The notes under the pieces are model-generated. The model saw only the letters and a list, made by a program, of their open reading frames with translations. It made no database searches and was not told the origin of the DNA. Below are positions 25,204 through 34,570 of a stretch of 64,000 nucleotides of DNA, piece after piece (position 1 is the stretch's first letter; each line of letters begins with the position of its first letter). Origin of the DNA: Corynebacterium jeddahense (GTDB lineage: Bacteria > Actinomycetota > Actinomycetes > Mycobacteriales > Mycobacteriaceae); assembly GCF_028609865.1 (NCBI RefSeq), contig NZ_CP063194.1, positions 434,001-498,000 of the forward strand. Direction: 5' to 3'. A program made the translations under genes and the position numbers.

Positions 25204-28200
25204 TTGCTTGGGCTCGATCACAACCCGGTACTCGTGCCGGTCGCCGCCGCACCCGACGTGCCGCCGCTGCCGACGGGCAGCCTGCGCGTGGAGCCGGTGC
25301 CGGCGGCGCAAAAGCCGCAGCCGCAGCCGGTGATGAAGATCCTGCTGCCGGTGATCATGCTGGTCACGGTGGGTGCGGTGATGGCGCTCATGGCCATGTC
25401 GGGGCGCGCCGTGAGCCCCATGATGTTGATTTTCCCGCTCATGATGCTCTTCGGGCTCGTCGGGATGATCAACCCGCAGGAGCGCCAGGGCGACATCGAC
25501 GAGACGCGCCGGGTGTACCTGCGCCACCTCGACGCGCTCGCGCAGACCGCGCGCGGCAACGCCGCAAAGCAGCGCGCGCACGTCGCCGCGCTCTACCCCG
25601 CCCCGCGCGAGCTCGTCGCGGCGACGCCGGTGGAGCGCGTCTGGGAGCGCTTCGGCGCGCCGACGGTGCGCCTCGGCACGGGCAGCGGCGCACTGTGCAC
25701 GCCGGTCGAGGTGGACGACCCGGGCAGCCCGGAGGACCTCGACCCGGTGTGCGCGGTGAGCCTGCGCCGCACCGTCGCGGCGGTGAGCTCCGTGCCCGGC
25801 ATGCCGATGCTCGTGCAGCTCGACGCGTTCCCCGCCATCACGCTCGCCGGCCCGCGCGCGGCGGAGGTGGCGCGCTCCATCGTCTGCCAGCTCGCGTTCT
25901 TCTACGGTCCGGAGCTCGTGTCCGTCGACGCGCCGTTCGCCTGGGCGAAGTGGCTCCCGCATGCCCGCAGCGAGGGCGCGTTTCGCATCGTGCTTCTCGA
26001 CGCCCACAGGTCGCCCCAGCCCGCCCCGGACGCGGACTGCGTCGTGGTCGTCGACGAGAACCCGGACGCGTTCGTCGACCCGGACGCGTTCCACCTCATC
26101 TGCGGCGACACGCTGCAGGCGGTGACGGCGCAGGGGGTGGAAACGCTCGGCGCGCCGGATACATTCTCGAACGCCGAGGCGGCGTTCGTCGCGCGCCACC
26201 TCGGCTTCTACCGCCGCCCGGAGACCGCGCAGGAGCGCGGCGGGGACCTCATGTCGATGCTCGGCGTGGCGGACGTCGATGCGCTCGACGAGCACACGAT
26301 GTGGCCCGGGGTGCGCAACAAGCTCACCGTGCCCATCGGCGCCACGCCCGACGGCCAGCCCGTCTACCTCGACCTCAAGGAGGCGGCGCTCGGCGGCATG
26401 GGCCCGCACGGGCTGTGCATCGGCGCGACGGGCTCCGGTAAGAGCGAGCTGCTGCGCACGCTCGTCGTGGCGCTCGCCGCAACCCACTCGCCGGGCGAGC
26501 TCAACTTCGTGCTCGTGGACTTCAAGGGCGGCGCGACGTTCCTCGGCTGCGAGTCGCTGCCGCACACCGCCGCCGTGATCACGAACCTCGAGGACGAGGC
26601 GGTGCTCGTCGAGCGCATGTACGACGCGATCTCGGGCGAGCTCAATCGCCGCCAGGAGCTGCTGCGCGCGGCCGGCAACTTCGCCAACATCACGGACTAC
26701 ACCAAGGCCGGGCACACGCTGCCCTCGCTGGTCATCATCGTCGACGAGTTCACGGAGCTGCTCACCCAGCACCCGCACTTCGCCGACCTCTTCGTCGCGG
26801 TCGGCCGCCTCGGGCGCTCCCTCGGCGTGCACCTGCTGCTCGCCTCGCAGCGCCTCGAGGAGGGCAAGCTGCGCGGCCTCGACTCGCACCTGTCGTACCG
26901 CATCGGCCTGAAGACGTTCTCCGCCGGCGAGTCCCGCCAGGTCCTCGGCGTACCCGACGCCTACGAGTTGCCCGGCGAGCCTGGCTCCGGCTACCTCAAG
27001 GCGGGCATGGACCTCGTCCGGTTCCGCGCCGCCTACGTCTCCGGCCCGCTCACCCGCACCGTGCTCACGCACCGCGCCGACGTGCGGGTGCGCCCGTTCA
27101 CCGGCGACGAGGTCGAGCACGAACCCGCCACGTACGTCGAGGAAGACCACTCGACAACGCTGCTCGACGCCGTCGTGGCCAAGGCCCGCGACGTCGCCGA
27201 CGCCCGCGGCATGCGCGCCCACCAGGTGTGGCTGCCACCGCTGCCGCAGCGCATCCCGCTCGCGCAGACCGGCGGGGCGATCGGCCTCATCGACGAGCCG
27301 TACAAGCAGCGCCAGACCCCGTTCCACCTCGACCTCGCCACCGCCGGAGGGCACGTCGCCATCGCGGGCGGGCCGCAGACAGGCAAGTCGGAGGCGGTGC
27401 GCACGATCGTGGCCGCGCAGCTGCGCGCCGGGCTTGCGGTGTACGTCCTCGGCGACTTCCCGGAGCTCGAGGCGCTGCCGCACGTCGCCGGCACGGCGAG
27501 CCTCAAGGACGCCGAGCGCGCCCGCCGCGTCGTCGACGAGGTCGCCGGACTCATCGACGACCCGCGCCCCGCCATGCTCGTCGTCGACGGGTGGCACGCC
27601 CTCGAGGACGACATGCGCGACACACTCGCCCGCATCGCCGCGGACGGCCCGGCCGCGGGCATCCACCTCGTGGCCACGACGCAGCGCTGGAGCGCGATCC
27701 GCCCGAACGTGCGCGACCTCATCGGCACCCGCATCGAGCTGCGGCTCACCGAGCCGATGGACTCGCTCATCGACCGCAAGCTGCAGGAAAAGCTGCCCGC
27801 CGTCCCGGGCCGCGGCCTCACGCCGGACGGGCGGGTGATGCAGCTCGCGCACACGAGCGGCGAGGACATCGCCCATCTCGCCGCGCACACCGACGTCGTG
27901 CCGGTGCCGCGGCTGCGGGTGCTGCCGGAGGGCGTCGATACGCAATCGCTTCTCGACGGCCAACGGATCCCCCTCGGCATCGGCGGCCCCGCGCTCGAGC
28001 CGGTGTACGCGGCGGGGCACGTCCTCGTCATCGGCGCGGGCGGCTGCGGCAAGTCCACCTTCATCGCGAGCGCGATCGCGGCGGTGGAGTCGATGGGGCG
28101 CGAGCGGGCGCGGCTCGTCATCCTCGACCCGCGGCGCGCTCACCTCGGGCGGGCGAACGCGGACATGGTGGCCGCGTACGCCGCGTCGACGAGCGCGATC

Positions 28201-28617
28201 ACGGACGCCGTCCGGGCGATGGCCGCGACGCTCACCGGGCGCCTGCCCGGGGCGGACGTCACGCCGGAGCAGCTGCGCGACCGCTCGTGGTGGGACGGCC
28301 CGGAGCTCTACCTCGTCGTCGACGACCTCGAGCTCGTCGGTGAGGAGCCGCTGCGCCCGCTCGTCGAGCTGCTGCCGCACGCCCGCGACGTCGGGCTCAC
28401 CGTCGTGGCGGCGCGCAAGTTCGGCGGTGTCTCGCGCGCGCTGTTTGGGCCGTTCCTCACCGGACTCAAGGACCTCAACCCCGACGTGCTGGTCATGGAC
28501 GGCACCCGCGACGAGGGCGCAATCTTCGGCGTGCGCCCGAGCCCCCAGCGGCCCGGCCGCGCCACGCTCGTGCGCGGCGAGCCCCGCGGCACGATCCAGC
28601 TGCCGGAGGACCGATGA
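25204..28617 (+). CDS. eccC: Type VII secretion ATPase EccC (single-chain EccCa-EccCb)
   Basis: 1137 residues. Two N-terminal membrane helices (about residues 44-65 and 75-93), then three FtsK/SpoIIIE-type ATPase domains. Walker A motifs are GATGSGKSELL (~406), GGPQTGKSEAV (~721) and GAGGCGKSTF (~943). Walker B of domain 1 is VIIVDEF (~510); domains 2 and 3 read AMLVVDGW and LYLVVDDLE without the catalytic glutamate, as usual for EccC. It drives substrate export and recognises Esx C-termini through domain 3. TTG 25204 was chosen for its AGGGGGGAA site; GTG 25177 is in frame but falls inside the stem-loop. The next gene overlaps by 4 bases. Confidence 0.93.
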   Translation: MLGLDHNPVLVPVAAAPDVPPLPTGSLRVEPVPAAQKPQPQPVMKILLPVIMLVTVGAVMALMAMSGRAVSPMMLIFPLMMLFGLVGMINPQERQGDIDETRRVYLRHLDALAQTARGNAAKQRAHVAALYPAPRELVAATPVERVWERFGAPTVRLGTGSGALCTPVEVDDPGSPEDLDPVCAVSLRRTVAAVSSVPGMPMLVQLDAFPAITLAGPRAAEVARSIVCQLAFFYGPELVSVDAPFAWAKWLPHARSEGAFRIVLLDAHRSPQPAPDADCVVVVDENPDAFVDPDAFHLICGDTLQAVTAQGVETLGAPDTFSNAEAAFVARHLGFYRRPETAQERGGDLMSMLGVADVDALDEHTMWPGVRNKLTVPIGATPDGQPVYLDLKEAALGGMGPHGLCIGATGSGKSELLRTLVVALAATHSPGELNFVLVDFKGGATFLGCESLPHTAAVITNLEDEAVLVERMYDAISGELNRRQELLRAAGNFANITDYTKAGHTLPSLVIIVDEFTELLTQHPHFADLFVAVGRLGRSLGVHLLLASQRLEEGKLRGLDSHLSYRIGLKTFSAGESRQVLGVPDAYELPGEPGSGYLKAGMDLVRFRAAYVSGPLTRTVLTHRADVRVRPFTGDEVEHEPATYVEEDHSTTLLDAVVAKARDVADARGMRAHQVWLPPLPQRIPLAQTGGAIGLIDEPYKQRQTPFHLDLATAGGHVAIAGGPQTGKSEAVRTIVAAQLRAGLAVYVLGDFPELEALPHVAGTASLKDAERARRVVDEVAGLIDDPRPAMLVVDGWHALEDDMRDTLARIAADGPAAGIHLVATTQRWSAIRPNVRDLIGTRIELRLTEPMDSLIDRKLQEKLPAVPGRGLTPDGRVMQLAHTSGEDIAHLAAHTDVVPVPRLRVLPEGVDTQSLLDGQRIPLGIGGPALEPVYAAGHVLVIGAGGCGKSTFIASAIAAVESMGRERARLVILDPRRAHLGRANADMVAAYAASTSAITDAVRAMAATLTGRLPGADVTPEQLRDRSWWDGPELYLVVDDLELVGEEPLRPLVELLPHARDVGLTVVAARKFGGVSRALFGPFLTGLKDLNPDVLVMDGTRDEGAIFGVRPSPQRPGRATLVRGEPRGTIQLPEDR

Positions 28618-29540
28618 CCGCCCTGCGCATCACCGCCACCGACGCGTCCACCGTGATCACGGGCGCGGCGAACGTCCACCGCTTCGACGCGCCGTCGAGC
28701 CGGGAGATCGCCGGCACCGTGCGCGCCGCGCTCGGGCCGGACCCGGCCGGCGCCGAGGTACACATCGCCGCGGACGAGCGCCGTCTCCGCGAGCTCGCCG
28801 ACCTCCTCGCCGGCTACGACATCGCGCTCACGACAGAGACTCTCGGCCCCGAGCCCGATCCAGTCCCGCCCACCGACAGCTTCCCGGCGGTGTCGGCGGC
28901 CGCGCGCGAGCCGCGGCGGGGCACGTGGGTGCTCGTCGCGGTCGTGGCGGTGGTGGCCGTGGTGTGTGCGGTGGTGATCGTGCGGCTCGTCGGCGGGCGG
29001 GGCGGCGGGGAGCCGGACGCGCCGGTTGCCGCGCCGAGCGCGCCGGAGTCGGTGTCGGAGTCGGTGCCGGTGTCGACGTCGGTGTCGACGTCGGGTGCGC
29101 CGGAGGTGACGTCGATACGCGAACAGCCCCCCGCGACCGTGCGGCTCGAGCGCGACGGGCTGAGCGTCGAGCTGCCGGCCGGCTTCGCGCTCGAGGCCGA
29201 CGACGGCACGTGGCGCGCCACCGGCGAGGACCCCGACTTCCGCCTGCACATCGCCGTGGAGCGGCTCTACGCGCTGCCCGCGCGGACGATGGCGGAGCAG
29301 CTGCTCGCCGACATCGAGGCCGATCCCGAGGTTGAGCTCGTGGACACCGACGGGGTGGCCGTGACGTACCTCGAGCGCGCCGGCGACGGCTCGCAATCGC
29401 TGTGGCGGACATGGCCGGAGGGCGCGAACCAGCTCTTCGTCGGGTGCCACAGCCGCCGCGAACCGACCACCGTGCAGCGCGCGACGTGCCGCATGGCGAT
29501 GGAATCCGCCCAGTTCAAGGGGGCTGGCGTGGGTCCGTAA
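28614..29540 (+). CDS. Type VII secretion-associated protein
   Basis: 308 residues. N-terminal cytoplasmic part (~1-100; LRITATDASTVITGAANVH), one membrane helix at about 103-125 (VLVAVVAVVAVVCAVVIV), a Ser/Val-rich linker, then an extracytoplasmic domain (TVRLERDGLSVELPAGFAL ... YLERAGDGSQSLW) with a cysteine pair (VGCHS, ATCRM). It matches the family annotated as type VII secretion-associated protein in corynebacteria and sits where Rv3446c lies in the mycobacterial ESX-4 locus (recalled). ATGA overlap with eccC. One CGTCGATACGC motif is inside the linker (29110-29120). Confidence 0.8.
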   Translation: MTALRITATDASTVITGAANVHRFDAPSSREIAGTVRAALGPDPAGAEVHIAADERRLRELADLLAGYDIALTTETLGPEPDPVPPTDSFPAVSAAAREPRRGTWVLVAVVAVVAVVCAVVIVRLVGGRGGGEPDAPVAAPSAPESVSESVPVSTSVSTSGAPEVTSIREQPPATVRLERDGLSVELPAGFALEADDGTWRATGEDPDFRLHIAVERLYALPARTMAEQLLADIEADPEVELVDTDGVAVTYLERAGDGSQSLWRTWPEGANQLFVGCHSRREPTTVQRATCRMAMESAQFKGAGVGP

Positions 29541-29645
29541 AAATTTTTTCCGTTTCCGAGGGAACCGACGGGCCCATTTGACAGTCAGATACTTGGGCAG
29601 CACACCGCTGCCCGTCCTTGCACACGACACGAGGGGGAAATTCCT

Positions 29646-29957
29646 ATGGAGCAGTTCGCAACCGAAGCCGAGGTCATGCGCGCCGCTGCCGACCGCACCG
29701 ACGACACCAACGCGGACGTCAACCGCGAGATCGACCGCATCCAGCAGGTGGCCGAGGCCACCCGCGGCTACTGGTCCGGCAACGCGCAGCGCAGCTTCGA
29801 CGAGCTCATGACGCGTTACGACGACGCCCAGCGCAGGCTCTCCGAAGCACTGAGCGCCATCGCCGTGAACATCCGCGACAACGCCAAGCACTACGAGACC
29901 ACCGACGCCACCAACACCGACAGCCTGCGCCAGCTCACTGGCGGGCTCGCACTCTAA
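29646..29957 (+). CDS. WXG100 family (ESAT-6-like) secreted protein
   Basis: 103 residues forming a helical hairpin with the W-x-G turn in RGYWSGNAQRSF (about residue 43). The C-terminal part carries the helix and short tail (SLRQLTGGLAL) expected of Esx substrates. A TTGACA sequence at 29578-29583 may be its -35 box; a GGGGGAAA site precedes the ATG. It is paired with the next Esx gene, 17 bases downstream. It corresponds by position to EsxU/EsxT of ESX-4; which one is not decided. Confidence 0.88.
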   Translation: MEQFATEAEVMRAAADRTDDTNADVNREIDRIQQVAEATRGYWSGNAQRSFDELMTRYDDAQRRLSEALSAIAVNIRDNAKHYETTDATNTDSLRQLTGGLAL

Positions 29958-29974
29958 GTAAAGGAAACCAGACC

Positions 29975-30259
29975 ATGCAGATTAAGTACGACTTCGCCCA
30001 GATCGCCGGCGCCGCCGAAGACATGCGCGCGTCCGCGTCGCGCATCAACGGCGACCTGGCTGAGCTCAAGCAGATGCTCCAGCCGATGGCGCAGACCTGG
30101 GAAGGTAGCGCCGCCGCCGCCTACCAGGCGCACCAGGCCAAGTGGGACCAGGCTGCGGAGGATCTCAACCAGATTCTCACGCAGATCGCCCAGACCGTCG
30201 ACGACGGCAATTCCACGATGCTCGCGGTGAACAACGCCGCGGCGAACAGCTGGGGCTAA
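29975..30259 (+). CDS. WXG100 family (ESAT-6-like) secreted protein, second of pair
   Basis: 94 residues (MQIKYDFAQIAGAAEDMRAS start) with the W-x-G motif in QTWEGSAAAAYQAHQ (about residue 42) and the ending NNAAANSWG. Presumably it forms a heterodimer with the preceding Esx protein and is exported by the EccB/C/D machine. AAAGGAAA site upstream. Followed by a strong terminator about 100 bases downstream. Confidence 0.9.
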   Translation: MQIKYDFAQIAGAAEDMRASASRINGDLAELKQMLQPMAQTWEGSAAAAYQAHQAKWDQAAEDLNQILTQIAQTVDDGNSTMLAVNNAAANSWG

Positions 30260-30355
30260 CCGCCACATGCGCCGGTGCGCGCGCCGACCTTTCGGGGGAT
30301 GGGCGTGGCGCGCGCGTCGGCGCGCTCACTGAACATTGGGGGGACGGGGGAAACG
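30260..30355 (+). other. Structured GC-rich 3' region of the esx operon
   Basis: A possible long stem is formed by GTGCGCGCGCCGAC (30274-30287) and GTCGGCGCGCTCAC (30317-30330). It precedes the true terminator and has no open frame of note. Could be an RNA-stabilising 3' structure. Confidence 0.35.
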
Positions 30356-30404
30356 ACGCCGCCGCAGGTGACGAGGGGATCACCTGCGGCGGCGTTTTTG
30401 TTTT
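30356..30404 (+). terminator. Strong terminator between the esx genes and rplM
   Basis: A 16-bp perfect stem, ACGCCGCCGCAGGTGA (30356-30371) with its complement at 30380-30395, 8-base loop, then TTTTTGTTTT. Confidence 0.92.
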
Positions 30405-30544
30405 GCGGGGCGGATGCCGTAGTGTTAGGCGCCTGTGTGTCCCGCCTGACGCGCGTTTCGGGTCTCCACCGGCCGCCGGAACCGCGAAGGTGCATACGAA
30501 GCATTGGCCGGCAGCCATCTAGACAGACTTTAAAGGAGTCATGC

Positions 30545-30988
30545 ATGTCTACTTACCACCCGAAGAGCGGTGACATCACCCGTAAGTGGTACGTCATCGA
30601 CGCGACCGACGTGGTGCTGGGCAAGCTCGCTTCCACCGTCGCAGACATCCTGCGCGGCAAGCACAAGCCCCAGTTTGCGCCGAACGTCGACACCGGCGAC
30701 CACGTCATCGTGATCAACGCCGACAAGGTCCACATCTCGTCCAACAAGCGCGAGCGCGAGATGCGCTACCGCCACTCCGGCTACCCGGGTGGTCTGAAGT
30801 CCATGACCCTGGGCCGCGCGCTGGACGAGCGCCCGGACCGCGTGATCGAGGAAGCTGTGAAGGGCATGATGCCGCACAACAAGCTGTCCCGTCAGTCCAT
30901 CAAGAAGCTGCACGTCTTCGTCGGCGATGAGCACCCGTACGCGGGCCAGCAGCCGGAAACCTACGAGTTTAAGCAGGTGGCACAGTAA
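30545..30988 (+). CDS. rplM: 50S ribosomal protein L13
   Basis: 147 residues starting [20 protein letters not shown] and containing [14 protein letters not shown] and [10 protein letters not shown], all L13 signatures; an early 50S assembly protein. AAAGGAG lies before ATGCATG; the second ATG (30545) is in frame. rpsI starts on the last base of the stop (TAATG). Confidence 0.97.
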   Translation: MSTYHPKSGDITRKWYVIDATDVVLGKLASTVADILRGKHKPQFAPNVDTGDHVIVINADKVHISSNKREREMRYRHSGYPGGLKSMTLGRALDERPDRVIEEAVKGMMPHNKLSRQSIKKLHVFVGDEHPYAGQQPETYEFKQVAQ

Positions 30989-31536
30989 TGACCGAGCCGA
31001 ACAACTTCGAAAACACCGCCGCGGAAGAGCTGGGCACCGACGTCGACGCCGCGACCGCCGCGACCGAGGAGTTCAACTACACCATCGGCGACGCGATCGC
31101 ACCCGAGGTCGACGCGACCGAGGAGACCGTCGAGGTCGCCCCGCTGCACGAGGGCCCGATCCAGACCGTCGGCCGCCGCAAGCGCGCCATCGCCCGCGTC
31201 ACCGTCGTCGAGGGCGAGGGCAAGATCACGGTCAACGGCCGCTCGTTCGAGGACTACTTCCCGAACAAGCTGCACCAGCAGGACATCCTCACGCCGCTGA
31301 CGCTGCTCGAGCGCGAGGGCCAGTTCGACATCAAGGCCAACATCTCCGGCGGCGGCCCGACCGGCCAGGCCGGTGCGCTGCGCCTCGCGATCGCCCGCGC
31401 ACTCAACGTGTACAACCCGGCTGAGCGCCCGACCCTGAAGAAGGCCGGCCTGCTCACCCGCGACGCCCGCGCCGTGGAGCGCAAGAAGGCCGGCCTGCAC
31501 AAGGCCCGCCGCGCGCCGCAGTACTCCAAGCGTTAA
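30988..31536 (+). CDS. rpsI: 30S ribosomal protein S9 with an acidic N-terminal extension
   Basis: 182 residues against ~130 in E. coli. The core begins near residue 55 ([17 protein letters not shown]) and ends with the conserved RRAPQYSKR, whose final arginine contacts P-site tRNA. The first ~50 residues are Glu/Asp/Ala/Thr-rich and unrelated to the fold. Coupled to rplM by the TAATG overlap. Confidence 0.96.
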   Translation: MTEPNNFENTAAEELGTDVDAATAATEEFNYTIGDAIAPEVDATEETVEVAPLHEGPIQTVGRRKRAIARVTVVEGEGKITVNGRSFEDYFPNKLHQQDILTPLTLLEREGQFDIKANISGGGPTGQAGALRLAIARALNVYNPAERPTLKKAGLLTRDARAVERKKAGLHKARRAPQYSKR

Positions 31537-31557
31537 TCGCTGGTTTTGCGCACGCTT

Positions 31558-31592
31558 CGCCGCCGCCCGCTTCGGGCGGCGGCGTTGCTGTT
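31558..31592 (+). terminator. Terminator after rpsI
   Basis: GCCGCCGCCC / GGGCGGCGGC stem with a GCTTC loop, then GTTGCTGTTT. It abuts the 3' end of the opposite HNH gene, so it may serve both directions. Confidence 0.8.
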
Positions 31593-32653
31593 TATCCGAA
31601 GAGTTGGTCTATGGCCCCGCGGTTGGAGTTTTTCACTGGGGTTCCGTGGGGGCTGATCCACCAGGGTGCGCCGCGGATCATGGCGATGTGGCCGCGTTTG
31701 TTGCGCGATGGGTCGTCGTCGTTGACGCGGTTGTGGTAGCGACACAACGGGGCGAGGTTGTCCAGGTTGGTTTCCCCGCCGTGTTTCCAGGCGGTGACGT
31801 GGTGGATCTCGCAGGCTTGCGCCCCGTGGCGGCAGCCGGGGAACGCGCATACCGGCATGACGAGCCGGGCGAGGTCGCGTTGTTTCGTGTTGGCGAGGCG
31901 TTGGGTGCGGTAGAGGTTGACGGCACCTGCTTCGGGGTGGAACGCGGCGACGTCGAGCGCCTCGCCGAACTCTAACGAGAGGAATTCGGCCCCGGTCATG
32001 GTGGTGCCGTCGGTGAGCGTGAGGATGACGTCGTCGCCTAAACCTGCGGTGATGCGGGTGTATTCGGGTAGGGGCACGAGGATCATGGGGCGGGGTGCGG
32101 CGGCGGGGACGGTTTCGCCGGCGTCGATGAGGTTCCAGAACGCGGCTTCCATTTGGGGTGCTGCGGGTTGGGTGGGGTCGATGTGGTGGCGGAGGGCGTG
32201 TTCGAGGTCGGCGGCGCGGCGGTCGTCGGCGGTGATGGTGATGCGGGTGCGGCCGTGTTTGGGGGCGGAGAAAGTCATTTGTTTTTTCGCCGGTTGAGGT
32301 TCGGCGGTGGGGAGGATGTCGTTGGCGCGGCGGCGCAGGGTTTCGTAGGTGCCGCGTACGGAAAGCAGGGCGTGGCGCAATTTCCATTGTTCGGTGCCGG
32401 TGAAGCGGGTGAGGTGTTTTTCGATGAAGACGAGTTTGTCCAGGCTTGTGCCGTTGTCGCGGGCGAGGGTGAGCGCGCGGCGTTGCTGGGTGCGGTAGCG
32501 GGTTGGCCCGTAGTAGACGGTGTGGATGCGTGCCCATTCGCGCAGCGTGTCGGGTTTGACGCCGGCGGTGGTGAGCGCGTCGCGGTCGTAGTGGGCGAGG
32601 GCGTCGATGGCGCCGGCCCCAACCGCGAGTGCGAGTGCTTCGAATGGGTTCAT
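31592..32653 (-). CDS. HNH endonuclease, DUF222 (13E12) type
   Basis: 353 residues. An N-terminal DUF222-like helical region (AREWARIHTVYYGPTRYR ... RRALTLARDN) and a C-terminal HNH domain: PVCAFPGCRHGAQACEIHHV, TNLDNLAPLCRYHNRV, with zinc-binding cysteines. Multi-copy proteins of this kind are common in actinobacteria, linked to repeats or mobile introns; a precise role is not established. Start 32653 (MNPFEAL) was chosen over the in-frame 32698. Its insertion between rpsI and glmM breaks an order that is continuous in mycobacteria (recalled). Confidence 0.82.
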   Translation of the reverse strand: MNPFEALALAVGAGAIDALAHYDRDALTTAGVKPDTLREWARIHTVYYGPTRYRTQQRRALTLARDNGTSLDKLVFIEKHLTRFTGTEQWKLRHALLSVRGTYETLRRRANDILPTAEPQPAKKQMTFSAPKHGRTRITITADDRRAADLEHALRHHIDPTQPAAPQMEAAFWNLIDAGETVPAAAPRPMILVPLPEYTRITAGLGDDVILTLTDGTTMTGAEFLSLEFGEALDVAAFHPEAGAVNLYRTQRLANTKQRDLARLVMPVCAFPGCRHGAQACEIHHVTAWKHGGETNLDNLAPLCRYHNRVNDDDPSRNKRGHIAMIRGAPWWISPHGTPVKNSNRGAIDQLFG

Positions 32654-32703
32654 GCCCGACACACTAAGGGGAACCGGGGCGATGTCAAGACCACCCACCG
32701 AAA

Positions 32704-32743
32704 CCTGTGGATAACTCCCGCAACCAACGCGCAGTTATCCACA
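32704..32743. promoter_or_regulatory. Paired perfect DnaA boxes in head-to-head orientation
   Basis: CTGTGGATAACT (32704-32715) and AGTTATCCACAG (32732-32743) form a perfect 12-bp inverted repeat with a 16-base spacer. Each arm contains the exact consensus TTATCCACA. They lie between the HNH gene and glmM, about 50 bases before ATG 32790. Could bind DnaA and influence glmM or titrate DnaA. Confidence 0.55.
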
Positions 32744-32789
32744 GAGGGTGGGCGGTCCGGAGGTGCGTCGATACGCAATAATTGGCCCC

Positions 32790-34133
32790 ATGACTCGATT
32801 GTTCGGAACTGACGGTGTCCGCGGCCTCGCGAACGAGACCCTCACCGCATCGCTCGCACTCAAGCTCGGCGCCGCCGCGGCGACCGTGCTCACGAAGGAT
32901 AGAAAGGCGGAAAAGCGCCGGCCGCTCGCGCTCATCGGGCGCGACCCGCGCGTCTCCGGCGAGATGCTCGCCGCCGCGATGGCCGCCGGCATGGCGTCGA
33001 AAGGCGTGGACGTGCTGCGCGTCGGTGTCATCCCCACGCCCGGCCTCGCGTTTCTCACCGACGACTACGGCGCGGACATCGGGGTGATGATCTCGGCGTC
33101 GCACAACCCCATGCCCGACAACGGCATCAAGTTCTTCTCCGCCGGCGGCAAGAAGCTGCCCGACGAGATCGAGGACGAGATCGAGCGAGCGATGGCACAG
33201 CTCGAGGAGACCGGCCCGACCGGCACGAGCATCGGTCGCGTCATCGAGGAGGCCTCCGACGCGCAGGAGCGCTACCTCGCCCACCTCGCCGAGGCCGTGA
33301 GTGCGAACCTCGCCGGCATCAAGGTCGTCGTGGACTGCGCGAACGGCGCGGCGTCCGAGGTCGCGCCGAAGGCCTACGCCGCGGCCGGCGCGGAGGTCAC
33401 CGCGATCCACAACACCCCGAACGCGTACAACATCAACGACGGCTCCGGCTCCACGCACATCGACCAGATCCAGGCGGCCGTCGTCGAACACGGCGCCGAC
33501 CTCGGCCTCGCGCACGACGGCGACGCCGACCGCTGCCTCGCGGTGGACGCGCAGGGCAACGTCGTCGACGGCGACCAGATCATGGCCATCCTCGCGCTCG
33601 GGATGAAGGAGAGTAACACGCTCAAGGAGAACACCCTCGTGGCCACGGTGATGAGCAACCTGGGCCTCAAGCAGGCGATGCAGCGCGAGGGCATCGAGGT
33701 GCGCGAGACGAAGGTGGGTGACCGCTACGTGCTCGAGGAGCTCGGCCGCGGCGACTTCTCGCTCGGCGGCGAGCAGTCCGGCCACATCGTCCTGCCCGCG
33801 CACGCGACGACCGGCGACGGCGTCCTGTCCGGGCTCACGCTCATGGCGCGGATGGCGGAGACCGGCAAGACGCTCGCCGAGCTCGCCAGCGTGATGACGG
33901 TCCTGCCGCAGACCCTCATCAACGTCCCGGTGTCCAACAAGGCGCTCATTCTCGACGACGATTCCGTGAAGGACGCCATCCGCGCCGCCGAGGACGAGCT
34001 GGGCGAATCCGGGCGCGTGCTGCTGCGCCCGTCCGGCACCGAGGAGCTGTTCCGCGTCATGGTGGAGGCCGCCGACGAGGAGCATGCGCGCAAGGTTGCC
34101 GGCCAGCTCGCGGCCGCCGTCGCGGCAGTGTAG
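32790..34133 (+). CDS. glmM: Phosphoglucosamine mutase
   Basis: 447 residues. It converts glucosamine-6-phosphate to glucosamine-1-phosphate for UDP-GlcNAc and peptidoglycan synthesis. The phosphoserine loop [16 protein letters not shown] (about residue 102), metal-binding DGDADRCLA, the sugar-binding GEQSGHIV and C-terminal [12 protein letters not shown] are all present. A CAATAAT sequence ends about 7 bases before ATG 32790 with no ribosome binding site, so the transcript may be leaderless. One CGTCGATACGC motif overlaps this promoter (32766-32776). Position downstream of rplM-rpsI agrees with actinobacterial order. Confidence 0.96.
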   Translation: MTRLFGTDGVRGLANETLTASLALKLGAAAATVLTKDRKAEKRRPLALIGRDPRVSGEMLAAAMAAGMASKGVDVLRVGVIPTPGLAFLTDDYGADIGVMISASHNPMPDNGIKFFSAGGKKLPDEIEDEIERAMAQLEETGPTGTSIGRVIEEASDAQERYLAHLAEAVSANLAGIKVVVDCANGAASEVAPKAYAAAGAEVTAIHNTPNAYNINDGSGSTHIDQIQAAVVEHGADLGLAHDGDADRCLAVDAQGNVVDGDQIMAILALGMKESNTLKENTLVATVMSNLGLKQAMQREGIEVRETKVGDRYVLEELGRGDFSLGGEQSGHIVLPAHATTGDGVLSGLTLMARMAETGKTLAELASVMTVLPQTLINVPVSNKALILDDDSVKDAIRAAEDELGESGRVLLRPSGTEELFRVMVEAADEEHARKVAGQLAAAVAAV

Positions 34134-34240
34134 GTTGAGCACGTGAAGTTTTTCGCCCCGGCAGGGAACCGCCGGGGCGCTGGGGGAGTCTAACTAGGGG
34201 AAGACACACGTTGGACTAACAACCTTTCGGGGGTGGGGAC

Positions 34241-34570
34241 ATGACACACACTGACGCGCGCGCGGGCACCGCGTTCGACATCGACGTCGAGGCGGTCCGG
34301 GCGCATTACGGCGAGGGCATCGGCGCGTATCAGGACGCGATCCGCGAGCTCGAGGCGGCGCGGCCCGAGCTGCCGGCGGCCGCGTTCGGCGCCGGGTTTG
34401 CAGCGGAGGCGCGCCTGGTCTCGGACGCGCTCGAGGAGATGCACCGCACCTCGCGGCGCTTCCTCGAGGCGCGCAGCGAGGGCTGGGAGCAGGTCGTCGC
34501 GTTCGCGGACGCCGTGGCGGAGGCCGACGCTGCCGCGGCGGAGACGCTGGGCGGGGTGATGGGCGCATGA
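34241..34570 (+). CDS. Small helical protein of unknown function downstream of glmM
   Basis: 109 residues, all predicted helix with heptad-like spacing (YQDAIRELEAARPELPAAAF, LVSDALEEMHRTSRRFLEARS, WEQVVAFADAVAEADAAAAE). Size and layout recall WXG100/EspC-like type VII substrates, although no canonical WXG is seen. In M. tuberculosis the gene after glmM (Rv3440c) is a similarly small conserved hypothetical (recalled synteny). A GGGGGTGGGG stretch precedes the ATG. The next gene overlaps by 4 bases (ATGA). Possible substrate or partner of the ESX-4-like system; inference. Confidence 0.7.
   Translation: MTHTDARAGTAFDIDVEAVRAHYGEGIGAYQDAIRELEAARPELPAAAFGAGFAAEARLVSDALEEMHRTSRRFLEARSEGWEQVVAFADAVAEADAAAAETLGGVMGA

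Noticed and set aside
29578..29610. Full sigma-70 promoter for the esx pair from TTGACA at 29578
   Set aside because: No acceptable -10 box at 16-18 bases; kept only as a remark in the gene entry.
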